Source of the DNA: Selaginella moellendorffii
Lineage: Eukaryota; Streptophyta; Lycopodiopsida; Selaginellales; Selaginellaceae
Length of the DNA: 64,000 bases
Assembly (NCBI RefSeq): GCF_000143415.4
Contig: NW_003314261.1
Span: forward strand, 6,365,667-6,429,666
Direction of reading: 5' to 3'
A program made the translations under genes and the position numbers. The notes below the pieces were generated by a model. That model saw only the letters and a list, made by a program, of their open reading frames with translations, made no database searches and was not told where the DNA came from. Shown in pieces: positions 34,119 to 45,200 of the stretch (the first letter of the stretch is position 1; every line of letters begins with the position of its first letter).

Positions 34119-35275
34119 TCAAACTTTAGGGTTCTTGGAGGCCTGGAACTTCAACTTGGCTGCCCAGGATGGATGCGGGGCAATGACTTCCACCACTTCT
34201 CCTGTCATGGGATGTTGGAACGCTATGCTCTCAGAGTGTAAGAAATGGCTCTGGCACTTCTCCCCGTTCCAGTGTAGCGGGCCACCATACTTGACGTCCC
34301 CGACCAGAGGAAGTCCCAGAAACTGGCAGTGGAGCCTGATCTGATGAGTCCGTCCCGTCAGAGGCACTGCTCGGATGAAAACTTCGTCGCCGGTGCCGGG
34401 CTCTGGATCGACCATCTTCGCCTCCACAACGATCCGCTGCTCTCGATCATCTTCTTCGCCGTCTTTCACTTCATCCAGAGAGCTCGGGATGACTTCTATT
34501 TTCGTTGCCATGTCTTTGACGACCGATCCATCCGGCAGAGACCTCTCTACGTCGTGCTTGGAGTAGACTCGCCAGCAACCTCTCCTGGATTTGCCATGCC
34601 CCGATTCAACCACGGCTCTCTTCCACTCGGGAGCTTTCCCGACGCAAAGCGCAACGTAGGACTTTCGCAGCTCCCGGCTCTTGAAAATGTTGGTGAGCTT
34701 CCCTGCCGCAACTTTGTCTCTGGCAATCACGATGATCCCACTGGTATCTCTGTCTAGTCGATTTGCTAGATGGAAAAAGCCCCGGCTCTCTGTTCTTCAC
34801 GGAAAGGAAGAAAGACAAAGATGAGAAGTAAGCTCCTCGTCTAGATAAAAAAGGAATGCTTACTCTCGATCGGGTACTGTGGCGAGTAGGAATCTCCCAA
34901 GAGCGATGGAACTGAGACGAGGACGTGCTCGGAGTAGACTCCACAGGGCTTGTTAATGACGAGGATCCATTCGTCTTGGAACACGACGTCGTCGATCGTG
35001 ATCGCGGGGCCGGATTTCATGGACGCCTCCGCTACCAGCGCCCTCTCGTACTCGATCTCTTTGGCGCCTGTCAGCGGCGTCACTGGAATAGGGTACCTGG
35101 AGAGATCGATCGCCGCCGCCGCCGCCTCGCCGCATTCTTGCGATTCCACCGCCGAAGCAGCTGCCATTGCCACGGCAATCGTCGATCTGGAGAACGGACG
35201 AGAGGAGGAAGCGGAGGAGGGAGTGGCGGCGCTTAAACCCAATCGCGGGAAGCACGAATAATGGAACAGCGCCAT
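34119..35275 (-). CDS. RNA pseudouridine synthase, RluA/RluD family
   Basis: It converts uridine to pseudouridine in RNA, probably in an organelle. Two exons: the first from 35275 to about 34868, then a junction that gives IEKSRGFFHLANRLDRDTSGI. The catalytic Asp is in NRLDRDTSG; the usual leading His of HRLDRDTSG is Asn. Other motifs are FQDEWILVINKPCGVYSEH (motif I), KLTNIFKSRELRKSYVALCVG, and PLTGRTHQIRLHCQFLGLPLVGDVKYGG (motif III). The first 45 residues are Ser/Ala/Arg-rich and consistent with plastid or mitochondrial import. It resembles plant RNA pseudouridine synthase 5-type proteins. Its stop codon (34119-34121) lies 12 bases before the start of the folylpolyglutamate synthase gene on the same strand. 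Confidence 0.8.
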
Positions 35276-35282
35276 CGCTAAG

Positions 35283-35360
35283 AACCCTAATTAGCAGAGC
35301 ATTGCCCAGATGGCAAGCTCTCATTGGCCACCTTGAAATGTATACCCTAGCGCAGGGTTT
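35283..35360. promoter_or_regulatory. Telobox-like motifs in divergent spacer
   Basis: AACCCTAA at 35283-35290, and ACCCTAGCGCAGGGTTT at 35344-35360, lie in the 100-base spacer between the pseudouridine synthase and RecA starts. They suggest a compact bidirectional promoter. Confidence 0.4.
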
Positions 35361-35376
35361 AAGCGATCCAGGAGGA

Positions 35377-37149
35377 ATGGCGAGAGTTGCGAGCTGCGGC
35401 GGCGCGCTGTGCCTCTCCAGAGCGATGGCCAAGAGCATTGGAGCTCGCTACTCGCGAGATTTCGCTGTGAAATCGGTGTGCTCGGTGATCAGAGTGTCAA
35501 AGCGCTCTCTTTGGAGCTCCGGCAGTGCGGTTTTGGGGGGCTACACTCGCAAATCCAAGATTTCTTGCCAGGTTAGTGGATTTCCTCTCATATTTTCGCG
35601 ATCACAGCCTCTGGAACGCAGCTAACGAAGAATGTGAATGGATTGAGAAGCTTGGGCGGAGCTTACGCTTCGTTTGCGAGTGATGCTAAGAAAGGTATAG
35701 CAGCTAGTTTTGTCTCGATAATTGTTCTTTCTTTGGTGACAGGAAAGAAGAAGCAAAAGAACTCCACAGCTGCCGATCCAGCGTCAGAGTACTCCGAGAA
35801 GGAAGCAGCATTGCAATCGGCGCTCGCTCAAATCAAGAGCTCGTTTGGAGACGAGGCTGTTATGTGGCTTGGAAGGAACACGTCCAAGCAAGTTCCAGTG
35901 GTTTCGACTGGATCGCTCGCTCTCGATGTAGCGCTTGGAGTGGGAGGTCTTCCCAAGGTGTGATCGATCGAGAGCATTTTTTTTTCATCTTTGGAGCTTA
36001 CTGTTTTGCGCAGGGACGTGTTGTAGAGATCTATGGACCGGAAGCGTCTGGGAAAACAACGCTTGCTCTTCATGTTATTGCTGAAGCACAGAAGCAAGGA
36101 GGTCGGTCTTTCCACTTTCTCGCGAAGTGAAATAACTTACGTTACTTTTTGTGGTCTTTTACTTCTAGGAAGGTGTGTTTTTATCGATGCTGAGCATGCC
36201 TTAGACAAGTCACTTGCCGAGGCTATCGGAATTGACATCGATGAGCTGCTCGTGGCACAGCCAGATTGTGGAGAGAACGCCCTCGCAATCGCAGACACAC
36301 TAGTTCGCAGCGGATCAGTGGATGTTTTGGTTGTGGACAGTGTAAGTTGTCATTTAAAGTTTGAGAAAGAGTGTAACTCTTCGTTTTTGCAGGTTGCTGC
36401 TCTAGTTCCTCGAGTGGAGCTAGAAGGTGAAATGGGGGACTCTCATATGGCGTTACTGGCTCGGCTAATGAGCCAGGCACTTCGCAAGCTTACACATTCT
36501 CTATCACGTTCACAAACCATTCTGATATTTATCAACCAGGTACTACCAAAATCCTTTTCTTAAATCACACAGACACGGGTCTTGTTCACAGATCCGATCC
36601 AAACTTGCCTCCTTTGGAGGTTTCGGAGGAGCTCCCATAGAAGTAACTTCTGGTGGAAACGCACTGAAGTTCTATGCATCGGTGAGACTAAACATTCGGA
36701 GAACAAACTTACTCAAGAAAGGAGACGAGGTAACGATCTTACTTCCAGTTATTTCCAAAGATAACACCGTTATTTCACAGACTGTAGGCGCTCAAGTACT
36801 AGTCAAGATTGCCAAGAACAAGCTCGCGCCACCATTCAGAACAGCCGAGTTTGAGATCGACTTTGGCCGGGGCATTTCAAAAGAAGGAGAGGTGTTGGAC
36901 CTGGGCTTCAAGCACGGGCTCGTGGGAAAGACTGGCAATTGGTACACTTACAACTCGGAGAACATTGCCAACGGGAAGGAGAACGCAAAGAAGTACTTGC
37001 GGGAGCATCCAGACATTTTGCAAGCTCTGTCCGAGAGCTTGAGGGAGATCCTGATGGGAAGGTTATTAGCGCAGCAGGGCGACGCTGGAGAGAACGAGAC
37101 CGAGGTGGAAGGAGACGAGGATGGAAGCCTAGAAATGCTTGCCAGGTGA
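35377..37149 (+). CDS. Organellar RecA recombinase
   Basis: An eight- to nine-exon gene. The start ([20 protein letters not shown]) opens an Arg/Ser-rich leader consistent with mitochondrial or plastid import. The RecA core begins [25 protein letters not shown] and includes [19 protein letters not shown], Walker [21 protein letters not shown], Walker [15 protein letters not shown], loop L1 [31 protein letters not shown] (catalytic Gln region), and loop L2 [26 protein letters not shown]. The tail is acidic ([12 protein letters not shown]), as in bacterial RecA. It binds single-stranded DNA and drives strand exchange for organelle genome repair and stability. A similar protein in Arabidopsis limits mitochondrial recombination between short repeats. 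Every key motif is intact. Confidence 0.9.
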
Positions 37150-37328
37150 TGATCTTCCTTGGGTCGATTTTGGAGTAAGACCCTCTAGCTAGTAGTGATA
37201 GTGTAGATCGTTCTTGCTCGTTCTTTTTGGACAGATTCTTTCCAGCAGATAAAACTATAGCGTGATCTTTCATCGATGTTTGATCGAAGCTTGCTCGATC
37301 GAACTTATTAATAGATTTGGGAGTGTTA

Positions 37329-38833
37329 CTATGAAGCCAGGAAATCGTTCGCAAAGTTGACGAGAGAAATACTGTCCTCCGGTGTCCTGGAACCAAATTC
37401 AATAGGAGCTTCTTCCCCGCCGCCACTGCTCGTCACCCACGTAAAGCTGACGTTCTGTAGCGACAGGGCATGCGCCCTCTGGACAAACATTCCCGATCTC
37501 TTGTCGTGGGAGATAAGACCCTGGCATCCCGGTCTAAAGTCCTGCATCCCTCCATCTCCGCTATAGCTCGTCCACCTCTCGATTTTCAAATCCACGTCCA
37601 CAAGTTTCACGCTGTGAATCACAGCTCCATTCCCAGACGCCGCGAGAAAGATCCCATTCTCAGATCGACCAGTGATGTTGCGAAACTCGATCGAGTGGAC
37701 CGATCCCACCCGCGTGGATTCGTCTCTGGGACACACCGTCACATAGATCGGCTCGGCTCTCCCCCACCACGACGGATCATAGTATCGAGTGGACACCACA
37801 ATGTTGGCGAAGATCACGCCGTAGACGCTCCCGGCGTCCCGGAGCTGGATCCCAAGTCCGCGATGCGAGTCAACGATGATCAAGTTTGAGAATCGAAGGT
37901 GGTGGAAGTCGAAGAAGGTGGCGCTGCCGAGCTTGACCCCGCACGACTTTGTCCGTACCCAGCAGTCCCGGACGGTGAGGTTGACGAGCGGTCCGTACGT
38001 GGTCTTTGGGCAGATTGCATCGTCGCCCGTGTCAATCCGGCAGCGCTCGATCACCGTGTTGTTGGATCCATCTATGTCGATACCATCGTTGTTGGGCGTG
38101 TCGAAATCGCCCAAGATTGAGATGTCGTGGATGTGGATGAAGTTTGAGTTGACCAGATGCAAGCTGCGCAAAGTCACAGCTCGGTCAACCATGGTCAACA
38201 TATAGTCAACTATAGTAAAACGTTTAGTCAACGTAGTTCTTACCACCAGTATGCCGGCTGCCGGAGATCGATGTTCCAGACGCGAATCTTGGTCGAGCGT
38301 AGAAATCCCACCAATCTGGGGCGGCATTCATCGCCTAGGCAGTTCCCAGTGACGTTCCAGCTCGTCATGATGTTCTTCTTTGGATCATATCTCACCACAA
38401 ACTTGGAGCTCTGGCCGTTGACCTCGCCACCGCCAGTGATCCCCACATTCTCTACGCCCTCGGCGAGAATCACATACCATCGATCCTTCTCGGGAGGGTA
38501 GTCCATCTGCCTGGAGCTTCCCAAGATCTTGGCGCCACGGTCGATGTGGAGCGTCATGTTGGATCTGAGGAAGAGTGTTCCAGTGAGGTAGGAGCCTGGA
38601 GGAACCCAGACGACACTCTTGGAGCCGAGTTTGTTGCTGCGAGAGTGGCAAGCATTGATTGCCGACTGGATCGAGGAGGTTTCGAGCGTTGATCCATTGC
38701 CAAGAGCTCCATAGTCTCTCACGTTGCATTGCACTGGTCGAGATGGGTTTGGAACTCCACTGGAGGAAATGAGAGAGACAAAGAGGAGGGACACGACCAG
38801 ATGTACATGTACATAATGACGATAGAGTTCCAT
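37329..38833 (-). CDS. GH28 polygalacturonase-like protein, secreted
   Basis: Two exons (38244-38833 and 37329-38163) give 474 residues. The ATG at 38833 yields the signal peptide ELYRHYVHVHLVVSLLFVSL; an in-frame upstream ATG would bury it. The protein is a right-handed beta-helix of the pectinase type: NVRDYGALGNGS, VWVPPGSYLTGTLFLRSNM, NNDGIDIDGSNN and DTGDDAICPK. It belongs to the divergent plant GH28 branch with SHRGLGIQLRD, TRYYDPSWWGRAEPIYVTVC and FRPGCQGL. The GHG histidine of canonical polygalacturonases is not visible; the equivalent region reads KSCGVKLGS, and RIK reads IQLRD. Three acidic catalytic positions (NDG and GDD) are kept, so the substrate or mechanism may differ. It is convergent with recA. 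Confidence 0.8.
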
Positions 38834-39331
38834 TTCGTGGCTGTGGATAACATCCACGTGTCTATCATAGGGCCTAGTATAATTGAGTGAACTCAAATGT
38901 TTCATAGAGTAGTCGTGGCATGAAAACTACTCTTTTGTATTGCATGGAGGAGTTGCCAGGGACAAAACTCTCCTTTTGCCACTTGAAGTTTCCAGGGGAA
39001 GCAGGAGAGGAGGCACTGCCCAGCACCAGAGATGGATTTTGACTACCTCATTGTAATATGATAGCACAAATATCACGATAAAATTTTTACCAATTTGTTA
39101 TCGTGTGCTCACTTTTAATATTGCACTCAATATGAGCTTGGTTTTGTGGCATTTTAATGCACAAACAATACATCACTCTAAGCATTTGAGCAAATGTGAG
39201 ATTACTATTTGCAAAATAAAGTATTAATTCTAAAAGATCTTGTAGCATTGCAATTTTACCAATTCCATTTCAAACCAAGAGCTCCAAGGATTGTGGAGAA
39301 GCAAGAGGCCCTACTTGAGGGGGATGGTCCA
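38834..39331. other. Intergenic region upstream of the mobile element
   Basis: No gene seen. It is promoter and 5' flank of the GH28 gene, turning AT-rich towards the left end of the mobile element. Confidence 0.5.
39324..39331. repeat. Candidate target-site duplication, left copy
   Basis: ATGGTCCA directly precedes the left end of the element. The identical octamer follows the right end at 51329-51336. The adjoining bases differ, so 8 bases match exactly, close to the 9-base duplications usual for Mutator-like elements. Confidence 0.5.
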
Positions 39332-39336
39332 AAGTT

Positions 39337-39364
39337 GAGTTGAGCTCACGAGTTGAGCTCAATT
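39337..39364 (+). repeat. Left inverted repeat of the element
   Basis: A 28-base sequence with internal tandem GAGCTC/TTGAG units. It matches the reverse complement of 51281-51308 except at one position (a C to T type difference). Confidence 0.7.
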
Positions 39365-39728
39365 CAGCTCAAGTCAATGCTAGTCAACATAGTCAACGAT
39401 AAGTTTTATAAGGAAATATTAAGTCAGAAAAATGTTATTCTTTGGTGAATTTGAAATTTATGAATTTAAGTATCAATGGTTCAGAGAGATTTTTATTTTT
39501 TGAATCTTTCTAATGCAATTTATACAATTTCTAGAATTAGAAGTTCGTTTGAACCCATAGAAATTTTTGGGCTTTATTGGTCCTAAATAAAATGGGAACA
39601 TTGAAGTTCAAATGAACCGGAAAATTTCTATTGTACATTTCAACATTTTAACATTTCAACAATTGACCAGAAATATATAAATAATTCGAAACACTGATTC
39701 ACTCGTTCATTCTTTAGGGTTTACAGAG

Positions 39729-39974
39729 ATGGGAAGCAAGGAAGACAAAAAATCTGTAAGTAGTTCTAGCATACAGAAATGTGAGAATGTGAATTTTGTT
39801 TCACTACCACAATCTCTATATTACACGCCTGGTCCTTATTACCCATCCGGGAATGTAGAGACCACTGTCACTATTGATAAAAATGCTCCTGTTACTTCCG
39901 AAACAACAATCCAGAGCAAGAGAAAAGAAGAAATGGACAGCACAGCGGAAAGCACTAATAAATCCACTCTATAA
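39729..39974 (+). CDS. Short hydrophilic frame in the mobile element
   Basis: An 81-codon frame starting MGSKEDKKSVSSSSIQKCEN, Ser/Thr/Lys-rich, with YYTPGPYYPSG in the middle. No recognised domain. A TATAAATAATTC sequence lies about 50 bases upstream, and the frame ends before an AT-rich stretch, so a small gene is possible. It could equally be the first exon of the next gene. Function unknown. Confidence 0.35.
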   Translation: MGSKEDKKSVSSSSIQKCENVNFVSLPQSLYYTPGPYYPSGNVETTVTIDKNAPVTSETTIQSKRKEEMDSTAESTNKSTL

Positions 39975-40415
39975 ACCTTTCAATGGCTTTTGTAATCCAC
40001 TAAAATATTATAAAAAAATGTAAGTTTTTTATATATATCTTATTCCTTTTGATATGTTTTGTCTTTGCAAAGATATATGATGTAGACAAATCAAAGAATT
40101 AAATCTATATATGATTTTGGGATTGAAAGGTAATCTTGCAAAAAGGCATACTCGCGTGCCTGTGTATATTCGCTATTATTATATATGGCAGGCCAACTAT
40201 ATAAAATGAGGCTACATATTAATTATATGCTAGTTTTTAGCTTCTGAAACTCTATAGCCACTTGTTTCTTATAGTAGGTTGTAATTACTAAGACTGACAA
40301 TTATCATTCATTATAGTGTCATGTCATAATAAAACATCATTCCCGAGATTGAAATATAGTATATTAATGAGAGAATTCTTATTGCTAGGAAGTTTAATTC
40401 TTCTTGTGTGTTGCA

Positions 40416-40970
40416 ATGGTTAGGAAGAAGTTTATTTTTGGTCCCGAAGGCCTTTCATATAAGTCTCCACCTCCATCTCCAATCTCAACCAATAATCCAC
40501 CTTCACCTCTACACAACAATCCTCCTTTTCATTTTGAGGGTTGTTGTGAGGCTCTTCCATTTGCGACCTCGAGTGCAACTGAACAAAAACTCCTTCCTTA
40601 TGATATTGTTAAAAAAGTTGGATTGCCTCCAATGCTTCAAGAGCGATGTCAATATTTTCTTCAAGATCTTGCTCCAGATATGGCAGAGGAGCTTAATGTA
40701 GATACATATTATCTTCAGTGTTCTATATGCAACTTTTATTTAAACAAGACAGATGGTTGCATGGGTTTGGTAAATTTTATTGAGCATTGTCGCAAATGCC
40801 CAAGAGCGGGTTTGGAAGGTGTGCACGCGTGGATGTATAAGAAAATCAAGAAAGAATTAAAAACACACAGCTATTATGATTTCATGGTGGAGAACAATAT
40901 TCCATTGGTGAACACTGCATCAGTAAGTGCTGAATATGGGATATTTAGGCCACCCTTTAATGTAATGTGA
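40416..40970 (+). CDS. Small Cys/His protein of unknown family (intact copy)
   Basis: A 184-residue single-exon frame. The first 60 residues are Pro/Ser-rich (SPPPSPISTNNPPSP). The conserved part begins LPPMLQERCQYFLQDLAPDM and contains a probable zinc site: Cys-X2-Cys in LQCSICNFYL, then His-Cys-X2-Cys in FIEHCRKC about 24 residues later. WMYKKIKKELKTHSYYDFM and SAEYGIFRPPF follow. The same protein, diverged, is encoded at 41229-41777, so the frame is under or was under selection. I do not recognise the family. Lying inside a transposon, it may be an element-encoded accessory factor that binds DNA or protein. The start ATG at 40416 is preferred over upstream non-ATG codons. Confidence 0.6.
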   Translation: MVRKKFIFGPEGLSYKSPPPSPISTNNPPSPLHNNPPFHFEGCCEALPFATSSATEQKLLPYDIVKKVGLPPMLQERCQYFLQDLAPDMAEELNVDTYYLQCSICNFYLNKTDGCMGLVNFIEHCRKCPRAGLEGVHAWMYKKIKKELKTHSYYDFMVENNIPLVNTASVSAEYGIFRPPFNVM

Positions 40971-41228
40971 AAGTCATGCATAGTTTTTTCAAAAGGTTAA
41001 TTCTTTATGAGTAAAGTGGAGAATCTTATATTTTCGAGAATGATATTATTCTAGCATGTATAAAGATATTATTATATATACAAGTGGTTCTGACACTATT
41101 ATAATTTTGAAGTCCCATTTTTTAGACTAACAATTTAAACTTTCAAGAACCCCTAGATCTTTTTTTAGTATAAATACCAACAAGGAATGCTTTCAACATT
41201 GAAATTTCAGTTTGTTTAGAGTGTAGGA

Positions 41229-41777
41229 ATGGCTAAGGAAAATGCTATTGCTACTCGCACTTGGCCCCCATGCATTTCATATGAATCTCCACCTCTATCT
41301 CCAACTTCTACCAACATTCCACTGTTCCCTCCATACATCAATCGTTGTGAGGCTTTTTCTTTTGTAGCCCCAAGTGTGACTGAATAAGAGATCCCTCTTC
41401 CAGATAATGTTCTAGATGTTGCTACTAAAGATGGATTGCCTCATGTGCTTCAAGAGCGATGCCAGATGTTTCTTCAAGATCTTGCTCCCGATATGGTTGA
41501 AACTTTTGAAAGAATGAACACATATTATCTCCAGTGTCCCATCTGCTACTTTTATTTAGATAAAACGGAAGGCTGTATGGGTCTAGAAACTTTTCTAGAA
41601 CACTGTCACAACTGCCCAAGAACTGGTGTGGAAGGTGTGCATAAATGGATGTATAAGAAAATCAAGAAAGAGTTAAGAACACACAATCATTATCATTTCA
41701 TGGTGAGGAATAATATTCCGTTAGTAAATCCTACATCCACAAGTGCTGAATATGGTATTTTTAGGCCATCCTACTGA
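41229..41777 (+). pseudogene. Second copy of the Cys/His protein, interrupted
   Basis: Tandem relative of 40416-40970. It starts MAKENAIATRTWPPC, keeps the same Pro/Ser leader, and from HVLQERCQMFLQDLAPDM aligns along its whole length with the first copy, including the Cys-X2-Cys (LQCPICYF) and His-Cys-X2-Cys (LEHCHNC) residues and SAEYGIFRPSY. A single in-frame TAA at 41385-41387 separates the leader from the conserved part. The conserved part remains open for 113 codons. It might still be made from a downstream start, but no good ATG is present before the conserved block, so it is called a pseudogene. Confidence 0.55.
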
Positions 41778-41820
41778 AAATTCCAGCCACTAATAATTCT
41801 TACACTATGATATTATTCAT

Positions 41821-41838
41821 CCCCCCCCCCCCCCCCCC
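41821..41838 (+). repeat. Poly-C tract
   Basis: Eighteen consecutive C bases, followed by ACC and a poly-T run. A second shorter poly-C lies near 54119. Confidence 0.9.
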
Positions 41839-41910
41839 ACCTTTTTTTTATTAACAAAATTGTATTACCTATAGATAATAAACTGATAATACTAGTAATT
41901 ATGAAATTTG

Positions 41911-42035
41911 ACAGACTGACACTGTAACTTTGTCATCTCTGACACTGACACTGTCTCTGTCACTGACACTATCACTGTTGCTATCTGCTACACTGACATT
42001 GTCAATGTCACAATCATTATCACATTGACATGTGA
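41911..42035 (+). repeat. CACTGA-type degenerate tandem repeat
   Basis: A hexamer-based array (ACTGAC, CACTGT, GTCACTGACACTATC) over about 125 bases. Low complexity, non-coding. Confidence 0.6.
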
Positions 42036-42200
42036 CACATCTTTCTCATTGCATTCAATTGTCTTTTAATGTATCATTAATAAATAGATTTTTCATACCA
42101 CTCCTCAATTTACACATTGCATATGATGTGCCATGCATACCTAGGAAGACTTCTAGAAAACTAAATATATATTATTTATAAGTTTTTAAAACATCATAAA

Positions 42201-45200
42201 TTACCTCCTAGAAGCAACTGATAGAGAAGGACGAAAACCTCGAAGATGACGTTTGAAGAACTCATATTCTTCAATCGCAAACACCGATCTACCAGAGCCA
42301 CGTGCTGCTTCGACCATCGAACCACTACCTGCTGTGCAATCGATGACAACACCCCTAGTTGGGCAATAAAGCTCAAGTAGAACATGTATCGCCGATAGAG
42401 ATCGGAACCGATACCCAGACAATGTGTTGCGGATGTCGTCGTCTATGAGATTTGGTATGATGTCAGTAAAGCTATCATACCCTGGCAAAACCCTTGCAGC
42501 ACGCTCGCTATCACGAAAACCGTCATTTTCTTTTCTGCAAAACACATGGTAGGTCCACATCATAACCTGAATAATAAAACTTTAGAGACAACCAAAACAG
42601 AAAATGATTTCTTACCTTCTCTGGCATGCCTAGGACACCTTTGGTCTCGACCCCAACACTATCCATGATGCATCCGGAAGAGAACCTCTTGAAGTAGACT
42701 CGACTTGCATACCTCATAAGGCAGGACATCCAATGGGGGTCATTCGGGAGAATGAAGGCAACTTGACCGGTTGTGTGAAGGAGAATTGCTGCCAAAAGGA
42801 ATGCATCCTTCAAGTGGTCTTTAGTCAGGTTGTTCCAGCTTGGGACATCACCATTAGCGTCTAGAAGACCATTAGCATGTCAAAGAGCATGAAGTTTGTG
42901 CTCTTGAGCGGTCGCCTATGGATCTTCTGACAAAAGCGCTCCCACTTTTGCCGGATAGCCATATTCTTAGCATCCTCCTCAAAAGATGCCATCAATGAAC
43001 TATAGGAGCCAATAAAGATCCCAACTTCACCACGGCATGCCACTGGAGATACAAGGCAAATCTAGGGGGAGAAGACAAAGATAAGATGTGAATTTAAGAA
43101 AAATTTACATACCGTCATGTGGCGTGTGGTAGATGTAAGTTCCTCCAAGTCCTCTTCTCGAGCATCAAGACGAGCTGGAATGAAGTTACTCCCGACAGTT
43201 TTTGCTGCAACCATTTTGAGGAACTAAGAAAAGGAGAGAATTAAAAGAAATATACCTCGAGAAGTTCCTCGGTTACGGGGACGTCTTGGACGATCATCAT
43301 CACTGTTGACTAATTCCTCCAGATGTGGATTTGCTCGCTTTCGTCGAGGTAGAACTTCTTGGACGTTCTGGTTCTCTTGCTCGACTTCGTCTCGAAGAAT
43401 CTTGTTCTCACCGCCATCTTCACTCTGCTCGCCATTGGCACCAACAGGGTCGACATTCTCATGGCCATCATCTTCGTCATCATTGTTGCCTCTTGCAGCC
43501 TCATGGTGGGTTGGTTCATAATCTGGCATCTCCAATGCCCAAGGACAAGTGCGCTTTATTGTTGCTGGAAACTTCATTGTTGTTGGGTACATGCCTCCAT
43601 CTCTCACACCATGCCTCAGGAGGCGTGTGCATACCGGTGTTTCGAGAGGAACGCCTTTATATTGGAGATACCTATAATAGAATATAAATAATTGAGTATA
43701 GTTGAGAAATTGTATGTTACCTAAAAGCCGCTTGACACATGAAGTAAGGTTGGCCAAGTTGTTCATCAAATGGAGTCGTGCTTGTGGCCTTCTTTGGCAG
43801 CCAGTCCTCTCCAAGTTTTGTAAGCTCAATGGTGATGAAGTCCTTAAATGGAAGTTGCTCAGGATCATCCCTTATGAAAGGCGCTAGAAACATCTCCCCT
43901 TCATATACAGTTTATGAAATGTAGACGGTCCTCCTCATCACAGTCTCCATCATACTGTCCAAACCTTTTTCTCCTTCCCTGAGTCTGCTATTGAGGTCGT
44001 TCAGAATGTGTATCTGTTCCTCATATGTAAGCTTTGACTTTGAGATGCTGTAAATAATCTCATCTGGAGTCTTGCCCACTGAAAAATAACTTTTGTGAGA
44101 ACCTTCATGTAAATATAAACAATACTTACTTTCATGACAAGCAATCTCTGTTATAATATCAAACCACTCCTTTGGGCGTCGAGGGTCAGCCACACTAAGT
44201 AATTTCTTTACATTTGTCTTCTTTGTGCTGTTGATTTTCTTGTCAATTGCAGCTAAATGCTCTGAGAGTTCTTGATCACTTTCCGCTCGATGCGACTGTG
44301 CGTATGCATCTTGCTTAACTTTCACCAATGGCTGAAGACAACACAAACATTTTATGATAAGAAGTATACTTGAAAGAACATACCTTACTCCACACAGCTG
44401 TCATAAAAGCCACTGGATTCTTGTACCATCTATTGGCATCCTGACGACCTCGTTGATGTCGAATAAGTGATGCTAAATCATCACCATAGTGGCTGCGGAC
44501 TGCATCCTCGTCGAGATTGGCAAGAAACCGGATCTGCTCGATGTCATGTACTAGGCTTTGTTTCTGCATTGCAAACTATCCCAGTCTGCAAAACACAAAT
44601 TGTTAAAAGTGATTGAAGAGGGAGAGGTACTTACGCATTAATTTTGTGGCAAGCTATTACAAGCCTTGCCACATCTAGAGATCCTCTCGCATGTATATGT
44701 CCAACCGGAACATTGATGTGATAGACAGGATCGTCTCGGAAGCATTCTCGGATGCACTTCATCCACGCGCACCAGCGATGATTCCCGTCGATAATGTAGA
44801 ACATTTTCCCCACAAATTGTTGAGTCTTAGGATGGCTCATAAGCTTGTTGTCAAATTCGCGGGACTTCATTTTCCAAATGTCATCCCAATCCCTCTCGAT
44901 TTCCGATGACACCGAGAGGGTATTTGTCGTTCCTGGCTTGAAAACCGAAACAAGGAACATACCTATGTTTGTCCCAAGGCCATTCTGTTTGTACAGACTA
45001 TAGATGTCCATGTTGACGAAGTGCGGTGAAGCAGACCGAACGATGCTTGTCTGAGTGAATCGACATAGTGGGATTTCTTGGATCATGTGCCCCGGGCCTT
45101 CCCACTTGAGAGACTCCAGAGTCGTGTGAATGGCCTTCTCTTTAGTTCTCAAAACTGTCTCTTGGAAGAGCTTGTCGACAATGTGTTCAGGTAGCTCCAC

